The position numbers and the translations under genes were made by a program. Source: Ridgeia piscesae (taxonomy: Eukaryota; Annelida; Polychaeta; Sabellida; Siboglinidae). Taken from it: a DNA stretch of 64,000 nt. Location of the stretch: contig JAODUO010000155.1 in NCBI GenBank assembly GCA_025642075.2, positions 127,501 to 191,500 on the forward strand, written 5' to 3'. The notes beneath the pieces are model-generated. The model saw nothing but the letters and a program-made list of their open reading frames with translations, was not told where the DNA came from and did no database searches. This document shows positions 24,401 to 35,044 of the stretch, one piece after another (within the stretch, counting starts at the first letter, position 1; each line of letters opens with the position of its first letter).

Positions 24401-27400
24401 TTGGCTACTCTGCACATAGGAAGGATTGGCCAGTTTTGGCTGCTCTGCACAGTAAAGAGTTAATGGGTGTTCACTCCCTATTTACAAATAGAGATATTTA
24501 AACCAGTTCTGTCTAAAGACCGCATCAAAGTAAACATATAAATTGCTAATGTGGAAGTCAATACCATTGGCCATGAGAAACTTGGGAATCAGATCGACAT
24601 TCCAGTCACGACCACGACCATAGCGCTCTGATGGCTTGCTGTCATTTTTGAAGTATGTGTACAGCTAAAACAGACACACAATCATTAAATAACAGTTATA
24701 TGTTATACCATTTTTAAATGATAATGCAAATATTTACAATGCTACTTTAGAATTAACTACAAATATTTTTGCAGGCACATATACATGACAATTGTAGTCT
24801 TGCTGAATATAATTAATATATTATGGTGCACATTGGTGTACATATTAATGATATATCCGTGGGTCCAGGGTTAGAATTTAGTCTAAAATGAGTGGGGGCC
24901 TGCGGGGCCTGTACTCATTTTAGACTAATACACTCGTGTTACATTGACTATTAAGCCAGCAACATTGGCAAGTTTAACCCGCCCCCCTGGTCAAACCCGG
25001 ATTTAACCCTGGTTCGGCTAAACCTCCATTTTGGGCTAAGCAAGGGCTTTTATCACAATATGAAAAAAAACTTTTTTTGTTTCACTGTTTTCACATACAT
25101 TTATTAACAGATATGAAACCCCTTAGAACTGGGGGCAGGGTTTACTGGTCTGTTTAGCTATTGGAGGACCCTGTGTAAGCCTTACTCTGGACACTAATAG
25201 TGTATTGTCTTAGTTGGTGAGTATCTATAGAGTTAATCAACTCCACCACAAAGATGATAGATGGTGACTCCAGTTGTTGGCAACTTGGCAGTGAACACAA
25301 GTGCTGCCTGCTGAGAGGGTAGATTACTACCTGCCAGTCTCCAAGGCTCTACATACTCCTGTTCCATAGCCTGCAAACAGACACCAGTCAGATAATCTAC
25401 ACCAGTAGATGGTGTAGATTATCTGACTGGAATCACTGCACTTCATCAGAAGACTCAGCCAGTAATTAACTGCTGTGACCAGTGTGAGAATAGCATGCAT
25501 TCTATGGCTATGGCACACTGATAAAAGTATATTTTATTCTGGACTTCCTGGCCTGGTTTAAATACATAAAACAATTTGGTCTGAACTGGTATGTTCAAGT
25601 TCAAGTTGTTTGCATAAGATGGATGTTAACTTCAGGTTTCTGAAATGGTTAAATGTATTCATAAGTCGTAATTGTACTTGTACTCATGTAAATGTACTTG
25701 TACTCAGCTTTTAGCAATGTATTCACACTTGTACTTATCCACCATCAATGTACTCGTACTTATGCAGGAACTCTGGAAATATACTCAGCCCCAGGTCTGG
25801 AAGAAAGTAAATCTGTGATACCAGAAAATATAAAAGACGTGTACTGTACCTCCTCAAGAGGGGTCAGTGAGGCACTTTCACCACCGTAGTACTTGTTGCG
25901 GTCCATATGAAGCACCTTCTTCCCACTGACAGATAGCATGCCACTGAGAATGCATTCCTGAAATATAAATGTACGAGTTTGTTGGATGTATTAATTGCCT
26001 GTACTTCTTATCATGCAGTGAAAATTTTTATTAAAATGTTTAGCCAATAGCCAATGATATTAAAGTCTGCTGGCAATTTCTACAATTAAATGCTATCTTT
26101 TGAGTGATCTATTTTGTTACAAACTAGTATTAATTAACTGGGCGATGAAGCTGGTGTTGTTTTATTGTAATTATCAACATTGTCATTATGTCGAACTTCA
26201 GTAATTCACAAAAATGTACAATTTACATGGAGAATGTTTTGACATGTTTTGTAGGGTGTTAACTGTAATGTACTGTGTGTTGTTCTCCTTTTGGCATCCC
26301 TGCCATGAGAGGTGAGTTTGGCTATGGTTAGCGTCATCTTTTTCTTTGGTTTTTCTTTCCTAACTTTTCTGTCATTATGTTCTCTATCAAGTCTCCAACT
26401 ATCTTCTGCTGTTGTTCTCCATTCTCCTCCCACTCTTTGCAGTCTCTTAACAGTCCTCCCATCACATTCTCGCTCTTCCTCGACTCCTTTTCCCTTCCAC
26501 TTTCTGGGCAACTGATCTCTTTGCGAATTTTTCATCTCCCAATCAGCCCATTTCAAATTATTCCTCACTAATTTCTTAAGTTTCCTTCACTCCAATCTCC
26601 ACTCTCTGGCAGTCAAAGGCGATGCAACAATATGAAGCTACATGCCTTGCGAGGGTTGCTAGACGGTCTTTGAAACAGACTCTACCTAGATCACGTCTAA
26701 CAGGTCGAACAAATGTCGCTGATTTGATAAATACCATCACGAAAAATGTACCTGTATCACGTGACTTTTTCAACAACTGCGTTGGTTAATAAGCCAATAA
26801 TTGTCTATGAATTCATAAAACAAGTTGCATTGCCAGCAACAAAAATAAGTAGCCAGTGTATTACCACATGGACCAGGGGTAGAACTACCCACTAGTCTGT
26901 ACACTAGTGAAGATAAGGGCAGACTAGTAAACCTGCCTAATAATTAGTCCTATTGTCTAGTAAAGGTCAGTGTCACCCTCTCGTATATCACGAGCAATTA
27001 ATTGTTTACATTGGGGCACCCAGACGTATGCCATTTTGTTGTGAAGGAAGCTCGGAAGGATATTGAGACTTACTAGTTATTTGAATTATAGAAAACCTAG
27101 AAAAGGTTTTGTGACAATACAAGCTACGCCTCGTGGTAATTTTTTAAGAAATATAATGACGTACCATCTTTGTATATGCACAGATTCATAATTAAGGCTA
27201 TATTTCCCAGATTTGCACATCTGTCAGTTTAGATACCAAATATGTACAATTTGTGTCTAAGATATGTGTATTTTGCTCACAATCAGGGTCTGAAAACCCT
27301 ATTGTGAGTAATATTTTGAAAAAATCATGATGTTTATCAACTTGCTGCACATTATCCATATATTGTATTTATGTTCTAATTGTAGTTATGTAATCTCTAT

Positions 27401-29845
27401 ATTACAGAGAACAACTCCACACAACTTCACTGACACAGGCTAAAGAGTGCAGAAGCTACTGACTAGTTAAAGGTGAATAACATTATTTATGTTTAACCTG
27501 TCGAAAAACGTTTAAGTCCCAATTTCAAACTGCCATAACTTGAAAACTGTTTAAGCTAGAACGCTCAAATTTTTTATTCTTTGTAATGTTCTCACCATAC
27601 TGATCTATTCAAAAATCTAAGGGATGACAACAACCCCATTGGTTGCATTCACACAGAATGATCCACAAAGAAGTGGCATCTTCATTTAGCCGATATGCAG
27701 CCATTTTCTTGATTGGATCACCGTCAGTACCTCGTTTGGTTGATTTATTTAGGGTATTTTATTAATATGGACTGTGGACTCATTGCTTCCTATAAGGGAG
27801 CATCTATTTGTGAAAGGAGTGTGTTATTAAAATTTCTGTGTTGCAATCAATTACGTAAGATTCCATATGGCAATAGCCATTTTGTAAATTATAGCATCAT
27901 TTTTGTCTTCAATCATGTTAACGTTGTTTACAAAAGCAATTATAATTTGAAAACTAACCGCAAAATTTGATATTTTTACAAAGATAAAACTAAAATACAT
28001 GGCTACATTCGTTTCACCGGATCACTGTAGTGTGTAGCTTCATTTTTAAGGCGAGCGATCGCTCTCGCTACCTATCGCTCACGCAAATCACCTAGGGAGC
28101 GATTTATCGCTCGTATTAATTACGATAATCGCTCCCGTCACCAGACGATGTGGAATGTGGCGCCAACTAACTACTTCAAAATTGTGTGAGTGCTGAATTG
28201 TGCTGAATTAACCGGCTGGAATTGATCAAATGCAAGCCTGTATGTCTTGTCTACAACATGCCAGGGGCTGGTCTCATGAAGCGACTAAAAACGTTCATAA
28301 TGCTAACAAGATGACTGACATAGTAAGTTATGTGTTTAGATGTACATACGCGATCCAGATGTTTATGAGACGCTAAGTAAGTAACTGCGCAACCGAAAAG
28401 ATCGCTTTGCAAAACCAGCTGCATAACACGATTACGCAGTAGCGCCACCACGCGGATAACATAGAATGCCACCTGGTGGATAAAAAAGAAGTAAAAATCA
28501 CTCCCTCAAATCATTTTGAATTCAGGAGAGCGATTTATCGTTCGCCTGGGTTTTTCAAATGTGAAGCACTGATATAGCATGATGAAGTTGCTTATTCAAT
28601 TTGTCATCATAATTGTTGAAGTTTGCTTCAAGATCTGAAATGTAATTGATTGCAACACAGACATTTTAATAACACACTTTATTCACACAATCATTCCATG
28701 TACAGTGCAATTAACTTCATATATTTTCATGCATCGGTTGTCGAGTTATCCAAATTTTAATGCAAGCAACATGCAGCATAATTCACAGCTGGCTGCCATC
28801 TTAAAATGGTCTGCCTACAGAAAGGTGTAAAATAAGAAGGCTGTCTAATCAGTATTGTAAGAGTTTATATACAAAATAACAACGCAACGTATTTAGTTAA
28901 AGAATACACATTATTCTATAAATCCATAACTTTTGCATTGCCTCACCAGAAATGCATTTATTATAAGAAAAATGATCATTGCTTTCAGTATTGAATGTTT
29001 TTTTTACACTGGTAAGTTGAAACAAAATAAAATAAGAGGGAGCCTATCTATCCAGTAGAGTTAAGCTTCTACCCATCTAGGTGTATTTCCAGCTCATTAA
29101 TTTTTGCCCCACCTTCATCCTCCAAACCTACACCCAGTCCACTAACATCTCTCCACTCTACCAGCTGTTCTTGGAGGTTTGCTTCTCTGTCCGCTATCAC
29201 TGCCAGGTCGTTTGCGTACAATAGTATCCAGAGTATGTCTTTCATACCATTTTTTCTGCTTCTCAGTTCTCAGATAAACAACAATTGGATTAGGGCACTC
29301 CCCGTCTCAAGTCAAAATTTACTTTGAACTCTCCTAAATTCCTGGTCCACAAATCACACTGTATATTCATGTGAATCAGTGCGAGATAATTTTACATATT
29401 AAAATAGGCAGAGAGCTTCAGAACACGAGATTTCACTAACATGGCGATGCAGTCACGCATATAATGATATATTGGCCTAGCGCGAATTCGATGACAATTG
29501 GATTTGGGATGCGTTGTGTAGACTGTAGTGTACCATGTAGGGTCGTGAGTATACGGAATGCGCTAGATATTTTAGCAGACTGTTATCGATTATCGTGGAC
29601 GACTGTTTTCATTAACACATGAGGTGCACGAAGATTCAGTACACATCACAAAAACGTACAATTTACACGGAGAGTTTTAGCTTGTTCTGCCTTCACCCCT
29701 CCCCCGACACGACACAGTCACAGTGACACACGGCCCATATGATATCACGCGATTTCTATTTTCAATTGCTGCATTGCAGTGCACCTGAAAGCATACATAC
29801 CTTAAGACCAGTACCAAGAACGATAACATCGTACTCCTCATCCAT
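15403..29845 (-). CDS. GDI: Rab GDP-dissociation inhibitor (GDI)
   Basis: Cytosolic chaperone that extracts prenylated GDP-bound Rab GTPases from membranes and returns them to donor membranes. Minus-strand exons in transcript order: 29801-29845, 25850-25957, 24565-24664, 22985-23119, 22271-22469, 21128-21259, 20496-20664, 18977-19079, 17550-17694, 16001-16055, 15403-15540. All borders are GT-AG and all phases agree; the sum is 1329 nt, 442 residues plus TAG (human GDI1/GDI2: 447/445). The start has a strong context (CACCATGG). The protein opens [15 protein letters not shown] with the dinucleotide-fold GTG motif, then [15 protein letters not shown] (conserved region 1), [19 protein letters not shown], the Rab-binding-platform segment [31 protein letters not shown], and ends [14 protein letters not shown]. 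Introns are large (up to 3.8 kb) and hold a hAT-like MITE, a minisatellite and LINE debris. I cannot say whether the animal has one or two GDI genes. Confidence 0.97.
16080..16996. mobile_element. hAT-like non-autonomous DNA transposon (MITE), 917 bp
   Basis: The two ends are imperfect inverted repeats (left TATGGATGAGACCA, right read inward TAAGGATGGGACGA), each followed inward by a GAATATCGAA-rich segment typical of hAT-type MITEs. It is flanked by an exact 8-bp direct repeat, GTGTGAGA, at 16072-16079 and 16997-17004, the target-site length of hAT elements. No transposase is encoded. It lies in the GDI intron between the exons at 17550-17694 and 16001-16055. The stretch at 16530-16620 inside it has several CCCTAA-like words. 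Confidence 0.75.
17005..17549. other. GDI intron sequence, no further feature
   Basis: I see nothing beyond intron DNA here. A short run similar to the end of the exon at 17550 (ATTCTTTTTGTAATTGACATT, duplicated near 17480-17520) is a local 19-20 bp duplication. Confidence 0.4.
17879..18814. mobile_element. Possible pogo/Tigger-like element remnant
   Basis: The left end reads CGCGCCTCGCTATAACGCG and repeats ATAACGCG, a word set common at Tigger-type termini. An inverted CGCGCCTC occurs at 18807-18814 (as GAGGCGCG). No target duplication or transposase was found, so the boundaries are tentative. The element lies in a GDI intron. Confidence 0.3.
18346..18393. repeat. Perfect 19-bp GC-rich hairpin
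   Basis: GGCGAAGGCGCCCGTTCGC at 18346-18364 and its exact reverse complement at 18375-18393, with a 10-nt loop. It lies inside the possible Tigger-like remnant. Confidence 0.9.
19497..19560. repeat. (TA)n and (CA)n short microsatellites
   Basis: Two short TA runs separated by a unique dozen bases, then a mixed ACACAC/ATACATA run. It lies in a GDI intron. Confidence 0.8.
19858..19960. repeat. GC-rich island with a 16-bp hairpin in an AT-rich intron
   Basis: Arms 19885-19900 and 19907-19922 pair with one mismatch around the loop GCCACT (core GACGCGCACT). The block is markedly CpG-rich compared with the flanking intron, which suggests an inserted element core. Confidence 0.6.
22518..22800. repeat. 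Degenerate short repeat with TCCATTTTCTATGGGG motifs
   Basis: At least four imperfect copies of a motif of about 20-40 bp (TCCATTTTCTAYGGGGTCCA) lie in tandem in a GDI intron. The GGGTTAGAATTTAG start at 22519 is found again at 24869. Confidence 0.6.
23346..23380. repeat. Perfect 15-bp hairpin
   Basis: TTTTGGACACAAAAG at 23346-23360, a 5-nt loop, and the exact reverse complement at 23366-23380, in a GDI intron. Confidence 0.9.
24058..24455. repeat. Minisatellite of alternating 33- and 36-bp subunits
   Basis: About 11-12 units share CTCTGCACTAGGAAG or CTCTGCACATAGGAAGG followed by a TTGGCCAGT block. The TA-insertion form (ACATAGG) and the short form (ACTAGG) mostly alternate, so the amplified unit appears to be a dimer of about 69 bp. 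The array lies in the GDI intron between the exons at 24565-24664 and 22985-23119. Several frames read [21 protein letters not shown] repeats; these are not genes. Confidence 0.9.
24880..24926. repeat. 14-bp hairpin with a G-rich loop
   Basis: AGTCTAAAATGAGT at 24880-24893 and its exact reverse complement at 24913-24926. The loop holds GGGGGCCTGCGGGGCC. Confidence 0.85.
25384..25430. repeat. Perfect 21-bp hairpin
   Basis: Arms 25384-25404 and 25410-25430 (starting CCAGTCAGATAATCTAC) are exact reverse complements with the loop GTAGA. It lies in a GDI intron. Confidence 0.9.
26210..26570 (-). mobile_element. LINE 3'-end remnant
   Basis: The minus strand reads [14 protein letters not shown] and then, in other frames, IENVMTEK-like residues: the C-terminal tail of a non-LTR retrotransposon ORF2, as at 2630-2765. 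The terminal part (CACAAAAATGTACAATTTACA, 26206-26226) recurs at about 29646-29670. The copy is frameshifted and lies in GDI intron 1. Confidence 0.5.
26571..28048. other. GDI intron 1 sequence, no further feature
   Basis: AT-rich intron DNA. No exon, RNA gene or repeat array is recognised. Confidence 0.4.
28049..28547. mobile_element. Possible MITE with AGGCGARCGAT ends
   Basis: The left end AGGCGAGCGATCGCT and the right end read inward, AGGCGAACGATAAATCGCT, form an imperfect terminal inverted repeat. The left part repeats AGCGAT and CGATCG words several times. I found no clear target duplication. It lies in GDI intron 1. Confidence 0.35.
28548..29800. other. GDI intron 1 sequence, no further feature
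   Basis: No exon recognised. A short match to the LINE 3' tail occurs at about 29646-29670. Confidence 0.4.
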
Positions 29846-30920
29846 GGTGAATTGCCAAACCACTGATGTAGTATTACTGCAATAATAATTGTAACAAAAC
29901 GTTCCCTAAAACACCGGCAATATTGTATCAGCAGCAATATGGCTTCCTCCACCAGCAACCGAATAACAGCCACATAAACAGAAAAGAGGTCGCTTATAAT
30001 ATATCATATAATGTATCATAATTCATCACATGTCCTATGCGAAATACATATAGTTAGTTTATGACTGGAAGTAGAGGTTTCAAATTTAACTGCCGTAACA
30101 AGTTCAAATAAAATACCAAATAAATGCCTATCAGCGGAGAAATACAAATTAAAGCAAAGGCCTGTCGACCGTTCATTGGTCGTGGCGCCACCTACCAAGT
30201 GACTTAGCTAGGTAGGAGTGATGACATAAAAAAGTTGGGCAATATACGTCGCATTAAGTCTTCCATTAGTATACAGTTCTTCCATCCCGTACGTAAAAGC
30301 TTTCGTTAGTTGTCTTGGGATCTTAATGTTCTTGCTCGATCTCAGCCTGACGCCCACCGTGGGCCTGCCGACTCAGCCGAGCCCTTGCCTAGGGCTAGGC
30401 TATAGGCCCTAAGCCTAGCCCTAGCCTAGCTAGCCCTAGGCCTAGCCTCGCCTCGGGCTATATATACTAGAGGCTAGACTAAAAACGTTGTCATTCCCAG
30501 TAGTACTGGGTTTGGGAATGGAGTCCGAGAGATAGACTATAAAATGGCAAAACATATATTCGAATTCTGGGTCAAAGGAACCATTAATGTTAAAAAAATT
30601 ATGGCAGTACCGCAATGCCAATAGACCAATCAGAAACAGAGTCCCATCTACTCTAGCTATAACAATATAATCGTTGCGCCGGACAGCCCAGTCCATTCGT
30701 TTGCCCAACGCCAATCCGATTTTTTTATGTCTACATGTGTAATGTGTTAATAGTTTAACTGCTATGCACTGTCAGTTTAATTTTAAAAGGCGTATTTGTT
30801 TTTGTTTAATATCGTCAAGAAAAGAATTGTCGTTACATCGGGTTAACTGGTGAAACAATTAGCAGCTATCGCTTTTTCGGTCACGTGCTTTACGCGAGCT
30901 CGGCATCCTATACGTAGCGA
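29846..30920. promoter_or_regulatory. 5' flank of the Rab GDI gene
   Basis: Should contain the GDI 5' UTR and promoter (minus strand). A pyrimidine-AG site near 29881 on the minus strand would allow an upstream non-coding exon, but I cannot place it. The block at 30365-30475 is rich in CCTAGGC/GCCTAGC words, a degenerate short repeat. Confidence 0.35.
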
Positions 30921-33900
30921 GACCACATTTGCATTTTTTCCATAGGCGACCATTGTAACGTTTCCTTCATTTCCTACTAATCTTGATGAAATCTGTTATT
31001 GACAATTTCACAGCATCCGTAGACAGATATTCTGTGAAAAATTTGTGAAATTCTCATACCTCAGGCTCCCACAAACTTCTTTCCAACCTTACACCCCTCC
31101 ATTTCTGCTTGAACCACCCACGGATTGCCCCTGATTACATCACCAAGCAAAATGACAACTGTATTAATAATTAAGCAGAAATGCACCGAGTGACAGCTGT
31201 CATAATTTGACAGCTCTGATGCCACGCTGCACAAAAACACAATTTCTACTCACTCCACACTACATATGTGCTCACAGAAATTCAGACAACCTGCATAATG
31301 GGGTTTATGGGGTACTCTTTGGTCGGGTAATGGCAGACAAACACCTTATTGTCGTCTTACATCAAATAGATTCGCTGAATGTCTCAATTCTTCACAATTT
31401 TTTTTTTAATATTGAAGCAACGCATACATCTTAATAAATGGTCTATGGAAATTGCGAGTGATACACTGAATATTAATTGCGATGTCTTTGAAGCAGACAC
31501 CCGTCTGGTGGGCAACAAACTCCAATGTGTCATTATGACGCATATCGACAAGATTTCGGACCCATGCATTAGTTACTGTGCTATAAATGTACAAATTCTG
31601 ATGTCAGTGCCTCACTGTATACACTCCATTGATCTTGAAAGCATCTCATTCAACAGATATGGTGAAATTTTTATATATAAAAAACTATTATCTAATATGC
31701 TCTCTTTTTATCACAAAATCCTGACTTCTGTGCATAATGGGACTTTTCTACTTCACGAATTATAGACAGTGTGAAAAGAACATGTGTATTGTTGCATTTT
31801 TGGCACAAAATAATTGTCACATCAAAATGTTTACAACATCCTGGTTTCGCATTACACACAGCTACGTATGAAAGACAGCCACCAGAATACTGACCTGTCT
31901 CATTAGGTGCCCTGGTCGGATATCCCAAGTTTGACTTATTTGAAAGGGTGAGGGTTGTAAATCACAATTCAAACATACATGACATTATGGTGGCAGCCAA
32001 GAGTTAGCCTGGAGGAAAACATGTGCCCCTGGGGTGTCCATATCAGGGTTAGCAGTAGTCTGTCATTACAGTAGACATCTCTGTTGAGCCCGGTTTGAAT
32101 ATTCTGTTGCCTCTGTAATAACTGTGACCATGAGTGATAACTGGTAACGTCCAGCCACCCAAAAATGATTAAAATGCTGGGTACGTGACGAGGATGCACA
32201 GCAGGGCTGTGCAGGAGGGTGGAGAAAGCCTAACTACGTGGATGCCACGACTCACTGAAGCCGAGTTCGAGTGAGTGGCAAAGGTGACACCAGGTGGCCT
32301 CATCAAAATTCCTGATGCCGATGTGGCGATGGAAAGCTGTTGAGGCCGAAACACCGTGTGCCTGACGATGATGACTTACTGTCATCCTATCTGAAGCCAG
32401 ATGGCAGTCGTGAGGAGATGCGCCTTTACGAGAAGGGGAAAATGCAAGAGATGTACAACAATTGCATACTGCAGCATTCAGCTGAGGAAAACGTGTGCCA
32501 TTCCTGAATTTATCATTTGCCGAGAGGTAAAGGTCGGGTTGTGTTGGCAGTGTGCTCTCTGCTGCAGAAAATGTGAATTCACATCCAGCCTGTACAAGCT
32601 GTACAAGCTGTATAATGAAATCGAGATGGGAAAGCGGTATTGGAAGCCAGCGACACCTAATGTCGGCCTGCAGGTAGGACTTCAGGAATCTACAACAGGC
32701 AATGTAAAAGGGCATATGATCCTTACTTGCCTGAATTTACCCATGCCGAATCGCAATGTTATGCAGAGAACAGCAAACAAAGTTGCAGCTGCAACCGCAA
32801 CTATGACATTAGAAGACTTCGTGAGGAAACAAGAAAGGGTTAAGCGCATGAACAGATTGCGTAGCCTTCCTGAGGATTCACTGATAAATATTGTGATGGA
32901 CTCCCATTACAATACAGCAATCATCACAGGTGCATACCATGCAAGGCAAAATGCAACTCAGGCCATTGCTGTTGCTGTAGAAAAACAGTCAGGTCACAGT
33001 GATATTGTTGGCATTAGCATACAGAACAAACTATGTGCTCTGGGTGCTTCAATGCGAAGATGAGGGCTAGACATGATCTCTCTAGGTCACACGAACTGCA
33101 CTGCAACACTGCCAGCTGATCAACCACTGTCAGAATACGTAGCGGGAATGGATATTGGGAGACAATTTGCAGAACAAAATGTTGGGATAAAATATGTAGT
33201 AACAGATGGGGATGCTCGCTGAGGGGGTGAAGGCCGGCATGGCTGGTACATCGTGTGAAGTTGAGTGTCAAGCCGATACAACACACCTGGAGCAATCACT
33301 GTTTCAAAACACCATGAAAGTGAAGTTCAGCACATGCATATTTGGATCAACAGCAGTGATCAGGAAAGAACAGAGGAAACTGTTCTCACTGGATGTGAAG
33401 ACTCGCTGCCACAGAATCCACAGGGAAACGCTGAATATGCATGCCGGTGATAGCAGAAAGGTTTCTGCACTCATGCCACGTGTTATTGAAACAACATTAA
33501 ATTGCTACGGTAGAGACTGCGCAAAGTGCAGATACCACTTGGTTGTGTGTGGAGATGGGAAAAACCAAATTGGTGGCACAGCTTGATGTATCTCCAAACA
33601 AGACAAATACACTACCTGAACATGACTGATGAAGACAGAGTCACTCCGAGAAATTTCATTGATACAAGATTTGGAGCTCAGGCACTGGCGATGACAAAAC
33701 TATGCTTGGACTTGAACACCAACTGCAATGAGTCTCTGAACCATAGCTTATCTGCTACCCTACCAAAGAATGTAAACTTTACATGCACAGTTATGGGCCA
33801 TGCATGTGCAGCCATTGACTGGCTGAACTATGGGGCCAGGGCTTTGACCTTGAGAAAACTGGAATTGAACAAGGCTCCTGTCAGCAAAGGCGGCCATGTT

Positions 33901-34755
33901 GCAAGGACTACACGGCAGATACAGCGTGAGGCACTGTACCACCGGACATACATACATACATACAAAAGAAAGTGATTTGATGTTGTTCGCACTGCCGGAC
34001 ACCGAAGAGAGGCTACTGCTGAAATGAGGGCAGCTGCACAGAGAGAAACATACCGGAAGGGGCAGCTAGACAGACATGTTTAATAAAAAAAAAACAGCAG
34101 CTGTCAAGCTGAACAATTAAGAAGACCGGTGAGCATTCAAAGAGTGAGTGATCTAGAGGTGATCATACATACCCATATGACATGTAAGGTGTCTGTGTGC
34201 ACAGTGTATCCATCTATGACGAGGCTGTCATCTCATCAAAAGGCTGACTTTCAAGCACTGTCAACCACATCACACACCAGTTGATTCACCCCAATGAGCA
34301 ATCAACAATAGAATATCACACCTGCAAACACAATGAACAACAGATGCATGGAATGGAGGTAAGCCCTACACAAGCTCAGTCAAACAGCTTATCTAATGTT
34401 GGGTAATGACAATTACCTTAATTAATTAGTTAATTAATTGATTAATTAATTAATTGCAATTACCTTTATCTCATGTCATTAACTGATTATTTTTTAAAAA
34501 ATATGCAAGGCGGGACTTCAGAGTGTCCAAAGCATTTCCTTGCTGTAGCACAAGATCGCCTGTTACTGTTCACAAATGCAGGTTCTGTGGTCAGATGTTC
34601 AACATTAACACACAAACTATTGTGACAGCAATGGCTGCAGTGCATATTTTCAAGGATTTCTGTTCTCACGTGCAACATGTATGCTAGACGATGGACATTA
34701 CTCTTTGGTCGGGTAATGGCAGATGAGCACCTTATTGTAGTCTTACAACACACGG
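30921..34755 (+). mobile_element. DNA transposon carrying a Mutator-like transposase relic
   Basis: The left boundary is set by similarity to the short copy at 5981-6357, which starts at the same base (GACCACATTTGC). A block near 31316-31365 (ACTCTTTGGTCGGGTAATGGC ... CTTATTG) recurs in the same orientation at 34694-34745, so the coding part lies between direct repeats or two tandem elements. I found no convincing terminal inverted repeat, and the right end is tentative. Confidence 0.5.
32401..34083 (+). pseudogene. Mutator-like (or Kolobok-like) transposase pseudogene
   Basis: Decayed DDE-type transposase read across at least three lesions on the plus strand. 32401-33063 gives a Cys-rich start (CKRC ... 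CWQCALCCRKC), a long linker and VVEKQSGHSD-like text, then a TGA. The same frame continues GMDIGRQFAEQNVGIKYVVTDGDAR to about 33220; VVTDGDAR is the expected acidic catalytic segment. After a frameshift, 33206-33583 gives CEVECQADTTHLEQSLF and LDVKTRCHRI. After another, 33580-33975 gives NTNCNESLNHSLSATLPKNV and SKGGHVARTTRQIQREA, a C-terminal block I associate with Mutator-type transposases of invertebrates and amphioxus. The element cannot be autonomous. Assignment to Mutator rather than Kolobok is from memory. Confidence 0.65.
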
Positions 34756-35044
34756 CACAAATAACAAATCTTCTTCTTCCAGTAATCCACTATACTGTCA
34801 ATTGTATTTTTGCACGTCATGACGAAGACTCCGAAGTGTCTGCATATATCTGTATTGTAAGTAGTAAAATGTCATAAGGACAGATCACGCCAGCTCAAAG
34901 AAGTGTTTAATTCATCTATGTATGTGTATTATCTCAGTTAGCAACAAGAGCGAGTAGTCGTGGACTAATTCAACGAGAATGGCAACTTGGGACCATCTGC
35001 ATTATAGCCTAGGTCTACTCCACACGGATTCTCTACGTCTAAGT
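34084..35044. other. Intergenic DNA
   Basis: Contains the second direct-repeat block of the transposon (34694-34745) and a short run of TTAATTAA words near 34420-34455. No gene is seen. Confidence 0.4.

Noticed and set aside
31379..31765. 128-codon open frame upstream of the transposase
   Set aside because: No similarity to transposase text and no conserved motif; probably chance in the element's left part.
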